A stretch of DNA of 26,395 bases from Nodosilinea sp. BSH.14 (lineage in GTDB: Bacteria; Cyanobacteriota; Cyanobacteriia; Phormidesmidales; Phormidesmidaceae): contig JALQST010000005.1 in the NCBI GenBank assembly GCA_023264315.1, positions 1-26,395 of the forward strand. The letters run 5' to 3'. The first letter of the stretch is position 1. Each line of letters opens with the position of its first letter. The notes under the pieces are model-generated. The model was not told the origin of the DNA. It made no database searches and saw only the letters and a program-made list of their open reading frames with translations. Of the stretch, positions 21,073 through 26,395 are shown in pieces. The position numbers and the translations under genes are program-made.

Positions 21073-22278
21073 CTAGCCTTCGCGGACTTTTTCCGACCAG
21101 ACGCGGGTGGGCAGACCCCACACGTAGATAAAGCCCTCAGCGGCTTTGTGGTCGAACTGGTCGTCGGAGCTGTAGGTGGCGAGGGATTCGCTGTACAGGG
21201 CCAGGTCAGACTTGCGACCGACGACGCGGGCGTTACCCTTGAACAGCTTCATCCGCACGGTGCCTGTGACGCGCTCCTGGGTTTGCTGAATGAAGGCATC
21301 CAGGGCCAGCTTCAGGGGGCTATACCAGAGGCCGTTGTAGACCAGACGGCTGTAGGTTTCTTCGATGCCGCGCTTGTACTGGGTGACATCGGAGGTGAGG
21401 GTGAGGCTTTCGAGGTCGCGGTGGGCATCGATCAGCACCAGCAGGGCCGGGGCTTCGTAGATTTCGCGGGATTTGATCCCCACCAGGCGGTTTTCCACCA
21501 TGTCGATGCGGCCCACGCCGTGGCGTCCGGCGATCTCGTTGATTTGGGTGATCAGTTCCACCGGAGACAGGGCGGCCCCGTTCAGGTGGGTGGGGATGCC
21601 CTTGGTAAAGCCGATTTCGATGTATTCCGGCTGGTCGGGGGTGCTTTCGATGGCCTGGGTCATGAGGAACACCTCTTCGAGGGGTTCGTTCATGGGGTCT
21701 TCCAGGGGGCCAGCTTCGATGCTGCGGCCCAGCAGGTTGCGGTCGATGCTGTAGGGGCTGGATTTTTTCACCGGGAAGGCGAGGCCCATTTTTTCCCCGT
21801 AGGCGATGGTTTCTTCCCGGCCCATGCCCCATTCGCGGGCGGGGGCAAGCACTTTCAGGCTGGGGTTGAGGGCGGCGATGGCTACGTCAAAGCGTACCTG
21901 GTCGTTGCCTTTCCCGGTGCAGCCGTGGGCCACGGCATCGGCCCCGTAGCGGTCTGCCGCTTCTACCAGCGCCTTGGCGATCAGGGGGCGGGCCAGAGCG
22001 GTGGAGAGGGGGTAGCGGTTTTCGTAGAGGGCGTTGGCCTGGATGGCGGGGAAGGCGTAGTCGGTGATGAACTCCTCCGTCAGGTCGGCCACCAGGGATT
22101 CCTTCACTCCGGCGGTGAGGGCCTTGAGCCGGATGGGTTCTAGCTCATCCCCTTGGCCCAGGTCGGCGGCGAGGGTGATGACCTCCTTCACGCCCCAGTC
22201 GTTCATTAGGTAGGGGATACAAACGGTGGTATCCACCCCACCGGAATAGGCTAAAACAACTTTCTCTGCGCGACCCAT
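21073..22278 (-). CDS. argG: Argininosuccinate synthase
   Basis: A 401-residue enzyme that joins citrulline and aspartate with ATP in arginine synthesis, a step of the cyanobacterial ornithine-ammonia cycle. The ATP pyrophosphatase P-loop is near the N-terminus: VVLAYSGGVDTTVCIPYL. Other family blocks are GADAVAHGCTGKGNDQVRFD, LAPAREWGMGREETIAY, NLLGRSIEAGPLEDP and the C-terminal VTGTVRMKLFKGNARVVGRKS (these are separate blocks). The length is typical. I start at ATG 22276-22278; a TTG two codons upstream is the end of the longer frame. A 20-bp palindrome lies 23 bp upstream in its promoter. The histidine kinase gene is 252 bp upstream on the same strand. Confidence 0.97.
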   Translation of the reverse strand: MGRAEKVVLAYSGGVDTTVCIPYLMNDWGVKEVITLAADLGQGDELEPIRLKALTAGVKESLVADLTEEFITDYAFPAIQANALYENRYPLSTALARPLIAKALVEAADRYGADAVAHGCTGKGNDQVRFDVAIAALNPSLKVLAPAREWGMGREETIAYGEKMGLAFPVKKSSPYSIDRNLLGRSIEAGPLEDPMNEPLEEVFLMTQAIESTPDQPEYIEIGFTKGIPTHLNGAALSPVELITQINEIAGRHGVGRIDMVENRLVGIKSREIYEAPALLVLIDAHRDLESLTLTSDVTQYKRGIEETYSRLVYNGLWYSPLKLALDAFIQQTQERVTGTVRMKLFKGNARVVGRKSDLALYSESLATYSSDDQFDHKAAEGFIYVWGLPTRVWSEKVREG

Positions 22279-22301
22279 GGTCAATCCCTGCTATTGCATT
22301 A

Positions 22302-22321
22302 CAGGGGTAATATTATCCCTG
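22302..22321 (-). promoter_or_regulatory. 20-bp near-perfect palindrome over the likely argG -10 box
   Basis: CAGGGGTAATATTATCCCTG reads the same on both strands except for one pair (G/T at the sixth position from each end). On the minus strand it contains GATAAT, a plausible -10, and lies 23 bp before the argG ATG. The symmetry and position suggest a repressor operator. It is not an NtcA (GTAN8TAC) or E. coli ARG box. Confidence 0.5.
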
Positions 22322-22530
22322 GTTTCTTGCCTGCGCTCACATTAGATTTAGCAAGATCCGATGACATCTTTTCCCACCCCATCAGGTCAGTTAGCCCAAC
22401 CCCGAGCCTAGACCAACCACGCCACAGACCGCCTAGCCACGGAGGCCCATGGATTACGAGGCAATGGTGGGCGAGTCATCCGCCCCAAATCAGCTCATCA
22501 TTAGGCCCCTGGGGTGAGGCCGGATTAGGG

Positions 22531-23874
22531 TTAATCGGGATCCGGCCTGGGCAGGGTGAGGCGCAACCAGGCTCCGCCCAATTCTGGGTGATTGTTGGCG
22601 GTAATGGTGCCGCCGTGGGCCTCCACAATTTGCTGTACGATGGCTAGCCCTAGCCCAGTGCCCTGGCCTCGGTCGGTGGGGAAACCCTCCGTGGAGGCGA
22701 GGTCGCTGCGGCTGCGGGAGAGGTCGGCCCGGTAGAACCGATCAAAAATGTGGGGCAGATCCCGAGGGCTAAAGCCGCTGCCGCCATCAATGACATCGAC
22801 GGCCAAGAGTGGATCGGTGGCGGTGGCCAGGGTGTTGGGTCGAGCATTGGGGTAGGGCACCAGGCGCACGTAGATGGTGGCGGCCTTGGGGCTGTGTTTG
22901 ATGGCATTGTCCATCAGGTTGAGCAGCACCCGATGGAAGAGGGTTTCGTCCAGACAGGCCAGGTAGGTGCTGGGGCCTTCGTAGTCGAGGGTGAGCTGTT
23001 TGACCTGGGCCAGGGGTTCGAGGCTATGCCAAGCGGACTGGATGAGCTGCGGCAGATCGACGGATTTGAGGGTGAGCCCTTGCCCGGGGCTCCCCTGCAA
23101 GCGGCTGAGGTTGAGCAAATCCTCCACCAAGTTGCTGAGGCGAATGGTTTCGTTAATCAGGCGATCCAGCCAGACCTTGAGGGTGGGATCGACGCGGGGC
23201 TGAAGGGTCTCGGCCACCAGACGGATGGAGGTGAGCGGGGTTTTGAGTTCGTGGGCCACGTCGGAGGTCCAGCGATCACGCTGCTGCACCAACAGTTCCG
23301 TCTCCTGCCGATTTTCTAAAAACACCCCCACCTCGCGGCCCCTCAGCGGAAGGGCGTAGCCCCGCAGGGGATAGGTGGGCTTTTCCTGGGGATGGAGGGG
23401 ATCCGGGGAAATTTGGTACAGCATCCATTCCCGCTGGCAGGGCTGCTGCTGATCCCGCGCCTCATCGATCAGGGCATCCAGTTCGTAGGAACGCACCACC
23501 TCCAACAACAGCCGCCGCTGCTGAAGCGCCCCCGCCAGGGAGGAACTGATGTGCAACAGCCGGGTGGCTTCCTCGTTGCACCAGATCAACTGGTTTTCCT
23601 CGTCCACCTGGAGGTAGCCCACGGGGGCCGCCTGAAGCACCTGCTCTAGGGTGGCGCGATGGGTACCCAGTTGGTCAATCTGTTCCTGCTGCTCGGGGTG
23701 GGCCATCACCAGTTGGCTGAGCCGCCCCAGGGCCACGGGCCAAGATGCCGTTTGCAGCAGGGATAAAATCCGACGCTGACGCTGCCATTGCCGCACATAG
23801 GGCCAACCCAGCACCAGACCGCCCGTTACCAGACCCAGGAAATACCAAAACACCGCCACAGTCCAAGGGTTCAT
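22531..23874 (-). CDS. PAS-containing sensor histidine kinase (SphS/PhoR-like)
   Basis: A 447-residue sensor kinase. One transmembrane helix is at the N-terminus (about 5-23, TVAVFWYFLGLVTGGLVLG), a PAS-like domain with AAPVGYLQVDEENQLIWCNEEA at about 82-180, then the HisKA domain with the phosphoacceptor His208 in SDVAHELKTPLTSIRL. The ATPase domain shows the N box (LLNLMDNAIKHSP, about 317-329), DVIDGGSGFSPRDLPHIFDRF, and the G2-type loop GQGTGLGLAIV. This single-helix, PAS, HisKA, HATPase layout matches cyanobacterial SphS and bacterial PhoR, the phosphate-limitation sensors, but other sensors share it and no response regulator is adjacent. It starts at ATG 23872-23874; the longer frame adds 23 residues. 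It lies between the terminator of the small DUF4278 gene and argG. Confidence 0.88.
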   Translation of the reverse strand: MNPWTVAVFWYFLGLVTGGLVLGWPYVRQWQRQRRILSLLQTASWPVALGRLSQLVMAHPEQQEQIDQLGTHRATLEQVLQAAPVGYLQVDEENQLIWCNEEATRLLHISSSLAGALQQRRLLLEVVRSYELDALIDEARDQQQPCQREWMLYQISPDPLHPQEKPTYPLRGYALPLRGREVGVFLENRQETELLVQQRDRWTSDVAHELKTPLTSIRLVAETLQPRVDPTLKVWLDRLINETIRLSNLVEDLLNLSRLQGSPGQGLTLKSVDLPQLIQSAWHSLEPLAQVKQLTLDYEGPSTYLACLDETLFHRVLLNLMDNAIKHSPKAATIYVRLVPYPNARPNTLATATDPLLAVDVIDGGSGFSPRDLPHIFDRFYRADLSRSRSDLASTEGFPTDRGQGTGLGLAIVQQIVEAHGGTITANNHPELGGAWLRLTLPRPDPD

Positions 23875-23961
23875 AGGGGCCAAGCTGTCCCGCCGTCTTT
23901 CTTTGCCCACCGTTGGGCTCAGGGATTTAGACACCGAGGACAATGCCTTTCAGCTTATCGC

Positions 23962-23986
23962 AAAAAAAAGCACCCCCTAGGGGTGC
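23962..23986 (-). terminator. Rho-independent terminator of the DUF4278 gene
   Basis: On the minus strand GCACCCC/GGGGTGC (7 bp, loop of 3) is followed by eight T (the A-run 23962-23969 on plus). It is the best intrinsic terminator in the window and isolates the small DUF4278 transcript from the downstream kinase gene. Confidence 0.9.
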
Positions 23987-24056
23987 CTTCCCGAGATAAT
24001 TTGGAGCCTTCCCAGAAATCTTACTCAACCCTGGGAGGCCTCAAACCAACACTGGA

Positions 24057-24227
24057 CTAGCGCACCACCGCACCACGGTACTTCAGCCCCTCCACATGGG
24101 AGGCGGGGACTTGCTTGGCCACATGGCGGCACACCATGGCACCGCGATAGCGACCAATCACTTCTTCTTCAACCGAAACTCGAACTTCAGGAGCGTTGTA
24201 GCTGACGCCACGATAGTTTAGGGACAT
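24057..24227 (-). CDS. Small DUF4278 protein under glutamine-riboswitch control
   Basis: A 56-residue protein, missing from simple long-ORF lists because of its size. It starts at ATG 24225-24227 with AAGGAGAGG six bases upstream and ends at TAG 24057-24059. The sequence begins MSLNYRGVSY and ends LKYRGAVVR, with GRYRGAMVCRHV in the middle, so YRG occurs three times at about 20-24 residue spacing. This fits DUF4278 (PF14105), a cyanobacterial small-protein family with a YRG motif. I recall that PirA (Ssr0692 of Synechocystis), which binds PII and lowers arginine synthesis, was described as a member; identity with PirA is not shown here. One Cys (position 33) is present. An upstream glutamine aptamer and a strong downstream terminator make it a self-contained, probably glutamine-induced unit. 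Confidence 0.88.
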   Translation of the reverse strand: MSLNYRGVSYNAPEVRVSVEEEVIGRYRGAMVCRHVAKQVPASHVEGLKYRGAVVR

Positions 24228-24231
24228 AATT

Positions 24232-24271
24232 CGCCTCTCCTTAAAATGAGTGAAGGGGGTAAACAGAGGCG
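24232..24271 (-). promoter_or_regulatory. Expression platform: sequester stem over the ribosome-binding site
   Basis: On the minus RNA CGCCUCU (24271-24265), overlapping the 3' end of the aptamer, is perfectly complementary to AGAGGCG (24238-24232), which is part of the ribosome-binding region before the ATG. Ligand binding should hold the aptamer arm and free the site, giving an ON switch. Confidence 0.65.
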
Positions 24272-24325
24272 CGTTCCTTCAGGCTTAGCCCTACTTCCGT
24301 CTCTCAAACGAGAGAGATGAACGAT
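24268..24325 (-). promoter_or_regulatory. Glutamine riboswitch aptamer (glnA RNA type)
   Basis: The minus RNA reads AUCGUUCAUC, a CUCUC-GUUU-GAGAG hairpin, ACGGAAGUAGG, a GGCUAAGCC hairpin, then GAAGGAACGCGCC. CGUUC (24323-24319) pairs with GAACG to close P1. This is the glnA-RNA consensus (Rfam RF01739), which binds L-glutamine and is found mainly in cyanobacteria before nitrogen-metabolism genes such as gifB. Here it precedes a DUF4278 gene. Confidence 0.92.
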
Positions 24326-24340
24326 TAGATTCTGTGCGTA

Positions 24341-24368
24341 TTGTTACCGTTTACCCCTAGCCTGTCAA
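24341..24368 (-). promoter_or_regulatory. Promoter of the riboswitch-DUF4278 unit
   Basis: A perfect -35 TTGACA (24368-24363, minus) is followed after 16 bp by TAACAA (24346-24341), a modest -10. The start of transcription should fall about 8-10 bases before the aptamer. Confidence 0.6.
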
Positions 24369-24454
24369 GGCTTAATGTCAGGGAACCTCCAAACGATCTG
24401 CCCTCCCCGGCCACCACACTTGCCCTCATCACCACCGCCCTCATCACAACTGTC

Positions 24455-25261
24455 ATGCACGGCCCCATTCCTCCCCATCGGTTTTTCCCCTACCTCACCT
24501 GGACGGACATTGAAGCCATGCCCCATCGGGATCGGGTGGTGATTGTGCAGCCCATGGGCGCGATTGAACAGCACGGCCCCCATCTGCCCCTGGTGGTGGA
24601 TAGCGCCATTGCCACCACGGTAATCGGCCAAGCCCTAGACCAGCTCGATCCGGCCATTCCGGCCTACAGTTTGCCACCCCTGGACTACGGCAAATCTAAC
24701 GAGCACTGGCATTTTCCAGGAACCATCACGCTGTCGGCGGAGACCCTGATCCGGGTGATCACCGAGGTGGTGGAAAGCCTGTACCGATCTGGATTTCGCC
24801 GAGTGGTGCTGCTCAATGCCCACGGGGGGCAGCCCCAGGTCTTGGAGATTGTCGCCCGCGATCTCCACCTGGTCTACCCCGACCTGATGGTGTTTCCGCT
24901 GTTTGTGTGGGCGGTGCCCAATGCGGCGGCGGAGTTGCTGACGGCGCAAGAACTGGAGCTTGGGATCCACGCGGGCGATGCCGAAACCAGCCTGATGCGG
25001 TCGATTTTGCCCGATCAGGTGCGGATGGATCAGGCCCGGGCGGAATTTCCCCAGGACTTGCCCACCGAGAGCTGGCTGACCATGGAAGGGGCGCTTCCCT
25101 TTGCCTGGGTGACGCGGGATCTCAGCCGCAGCGGCGTGCTAGGCGACCCCACCGTGGCCACCGTGGAGAAGGGCGACCAGTTGCTCGCCTCCCTGGTGCA
25201 GGGCTGGGTGAAGGTCCTGGCGGATATCCATCGGTTTCAGCAACCCTGCGCCCAACCCTAG
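24455..25261 (+). CDS. Creatininase-family amidohydrolase
   Basis: A 268-residue enzyme of the creatininase superfamily, which includes creatininase, formamide hydrolases of the ArfB type and MftE. The metal-binding pattern is present: Glu38 and His40 in PMGAIEQHGPHLPLVVDS, Asp49 in the same segment, His123 in LLNAHGGQPQVLE and Glu178 in GIHAGDAETSLM. YGKSNEHWHFPGT (78-90) is also family-typical. It should hydrolyse a cyclic amide or formamide, but which one is not clear; in cyanobacteria most members are unassigned. I place the start at ATG 24455 (MHGPIPPHRFFPYLTW); the longer frame from 24341 runs through the glutamine promoter region and has no family signal. Its stop codon overlaps that of pheS by three bases in the string CTAG. 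Confidence 0.88.
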   Translation: MHGPIPPHRFFPYLTWTDIEAMPHRDRVVIVQPMGAIEQHGPHLPLVVDSAIATTVIGQALDQLDPAIPAYSLPPLDYGKSNEHWHFPGTITLSAETLIRVITEVVESLYRSGFRRVVLLNAHGGQPQVLEIVARDLHLVYPDLMVFPLFVWAVPNAAAELLTAQELELGIHAGDAETSLMRSILPDQVRMDQARAEFPQDLPTESWLTMEGALPFAWVTRDLSRSGVLGDPTVATVEKGDQLLASLVQGWVKVLADIHRFQQPCAQP

Positions 25262-26395
25262 GGATTGAGACGAATGGCGATGTCGGGGCCAATTAGATCC
25301 GAGAGTTTGTCCACGCCGTAGAGCAGCATGGCGATGCGCTCTAGGCCCAGCCCCCAGGCCACGGTGGATTTATGGCCGCAGCCCAGGGGTTCCAGCATTT
25401 CCTGGCGAAATAGGCCAGAATTGCCCACTTCGATGTAGCCGCCGCTGGGGGCATGGTAGGCCAGCACCTCTAGGGAGGGCTCGGTGTAGGGGTTGTAGGT
25501 GGGTTTGAATTTGAGATCGGTGAAGCCCAGTCGTTCGTAAAAGTAGGTGAGGTAGCCCATCAGGGTACGCACGCTCAGCAGTTCGCCAATCACAACCCCC
25601 TCGATCTGGTGGAATTCCGCCAGGTGGGTACGGTCTACGGTTTCGTTGCGAAACACCCGCTCGATGGAGAAATATTTGCCGTCTTGGCCCTGAAGTTGGT
25701 ACAGCCGTTGGGCGGTGGAGGTGGTGGTGTGGGCGCGGAGGATGGCGCGGCTCGCTTCGGCCTCCGTCCACTGGCCGCCGTAGTGGGTTTCGTGCACCTG
25801 GCGCACCCGCTGGATCAGGTCAGCATCCTCCGGCAGGGCCACGGTTTGGGGGTTGGCCAAGTAGAAGGTATCCTGCACCTCGCGGGCGGGATGATCCTGG
25901 GGGGTAAACAGGGCGTCAAAGTTCCAAAAGGCCGATTCCACAATGCTGCCGGACATTTCATCAAAGCCCATGTTGAGGAAAATATCCCGAATCCGCTGGA
26001 TGCACTGGGTCAAAATCGTGGGCCGACCGTAGGCTACATCGGGCACTTCGGCCTGGATGTCGTAGGGTTTGAGGTTGACCTGCTGCCACCGCCCGGAAAG
26101 GATCATCTCGCTGGTGAGGGCCGTCACCACATCGCTGAGGGTGAGGGTTTGCAGGGCGGGCAACACCGTTAGGCGGTGATCAACATCGACATGGCGAGCC
26201 ACATAGCCCTGCTGTTGCAGCCAGTCGAGGGAGGCGGAGTGGGCCTCCACGGTACCCTGGCCTGTCGCGATTTGCGTCAGCAACGCCTGTCGCTGTTGGT
26301 AGGCCACCAGGACCGCCGATTTCAGGATCACCACCTGCCCTTCGCCGTCGCCATCGGCCAGATCCACCGCCTGTTCCCGCCGCAGGGCACCGTAA
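25258..26395 (-). CDS. pheS: Phenylalanyl-tRNA synthetase alpha subunit, archaeal/eukaryotic type, 5' part cut by window edge
   Basis: The open frame continues past the window end, so the N-terminus is missing; at least 379 codons are seen. The catalytic class II domain is clear: LTQCIQRIRDIFLNMGF, then ESAFWNFDALFTPQDHPARE, motif 2 with KYFSIERVFRNETVDRTHLA and EFHQIEGVV, LKFKPTYNPYTEPSLEVLAY, and motif 3 AWGLGLERIAMLLYGVD. The strings SAFWNFDALF, YFSIxRVFRNETxDxTHLAEFHQIEG and EVGNSGxFR are signatures of the archaeal/cytosolic-eukaryotic PheRS alpha rather than the approximately 330-residue bacterial PheS. The upstream residues (GTVEAHSASLDWLQQQGYVA) fit the helical N-terminal DNA-binding-like modules of that type. 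It would charge tRNA-Phe with phenylalanine together with a beta subunit that is not in the window. Confidence 0.92.
   Translation of the reverse strand, partial: YGALRREQAVDLADGDGEGQVVILKSAVLVAYQQRQALLTQIATGQGTVEAHSASLDWLQQQGYVARHVDVDHRLTVLPALQTLTLSDVVTALTSEMILSGRWQQVNLKPYDIQAEVPDVAYGRPTILTQCIQRIRDIFLNMGFDEMSGSIVESAFWNFDALFTPQDHPAREVQDTFYLANPQTVALPEDADLIQRVRQVHETHYGGQWTEAEASRAILRAHTTTSTAQRLYQLQGQDGKYFSIERVFRNETVDRTHLAEFHQIEGVVIGELLSVRTLMGYLTYFYERLGFTDLKFKPTYNPYTEPSLEVLAYHAPSGGYIEVGNSGLFRQEMLEPLGCGHKSTVAWGLGLERIAMLLYGVDKLSDLIGPDIAIRLNP

Noticed and set aside
20854..22143. 429-codon open frame on the plus strand opposite argG
   Set aside because: It is a shadow of the GC-rich argG gene: Gly/Val/His-rich without domains, while argG is unmistakable on the other strand.
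24326..24362. NtcA-binding site in the promoter of the riboswitch unit
   Set aside because: GTA and TAC triplets occur but with spacings of 4 or 11, not 8.
24341..24454. 38-residue N-terminal extension of the creatininase-family protein
   Set aside because: It overlaps the promoter of the riboswitch unit, starts at a poor codon context and is unlike the family; the ATG at 24455 fits better.

Overview
The window looks like a piece of a fairly GC-rich cyanobacterial chromosome. The support is an acyl-lipid Δ9 desaturase of the DesC type, a DUF2808 secreted protein, a CbbY-type phosphatase, a glutamine (glnA-type) riboswitch, a DUF4278 small protein and several proteins that read like cyanobacteria-only families. 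A filamentous, Leptolyngbya-like lineage is a guess only. I see no insertion sequence, prophage, CRISPR array or plasmid gene: this is ordinary chromosomal housekeeping DNA with a few unusual elements.

Layout. 1-139 is the start of a carotenoid-desaturase-like flavoprotein (minus). 277-1908 is a pair of ABC-2 permeases ending in a terminator. 1965-4524 (minus) holds an unknown conserved protein, a GNAT acetyltransferase, tRNA-Pro(CGG) and desC. 4653-6676 (plus) holds a methionine gamma-lyase-like PLP enzyme and a DUF2808 protein. 6786-7541 (minus) is a ParA/MinD-like ATPase with Arg in place of the signature Lys. 7981-8763 (plus) is a membrane-anchored unknown protein. 8807-14420 (minus) is a run of a methylglyoxal-synthase/lipid-kinase fusion, TldE/PmbA, an MscS channel and a transglutaminase-like protein. 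14499-16577 (plus) holds an S10-like serine peptidase and a small amphipathic, Pro/Ala-rich protein, followed by a structured intergenic element. 16812-18989 holds a methyltransferase (minus), then a degenerate 2H-phosphoesterase-like protein and a RibD-like reductase (plus). 18944-20884 is a CbbY-type phosphatase (minus) divergent from cysteine synthase (plus). 20900-21045 carries a terminator and two REP-like palindromes. 21073-24370 (minus) carries argG, a PhoR/SphS-like histidine kinase and a riboswitch-controlled DUF4278 gene. 24455-26395 holds a creatininase-family enzyme (plus) and a PheRS alpha subunit (minus) running off the window.

The most striking unit is 24057-24370. On the minus strand a TTGACA promoter is followed by a nearly textbook glutamine aptamer, then a 7-nt element complementary to the ribosome-binding site, then a 56-codon DUF4278 gene with three YRG motifs, and finally a strong rho-independent terminator. 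This reads as a glutamine-sensing translational switch for a tiny protein. The same strand carries argG about 1.8 kb downstream, so a role in nitrogen/arginine control (as for the PII-binding protein PirA, which I recall as a DUF4278 member) is an attractive inference but is not shown by sequence alone.

The second surprise is the PheRS alpha subunit. Its catalytic domain has the archaeal/eukaryotic-type signature rather than the usual bacterial one. Other points of interest are the substituted active site of the methylglyoxal synthase domain, triple tandem repeats just upstream of desC, a 20-bp palindrome in the argG promoter, and an approximately 100-bp structured element at 16611-16707.
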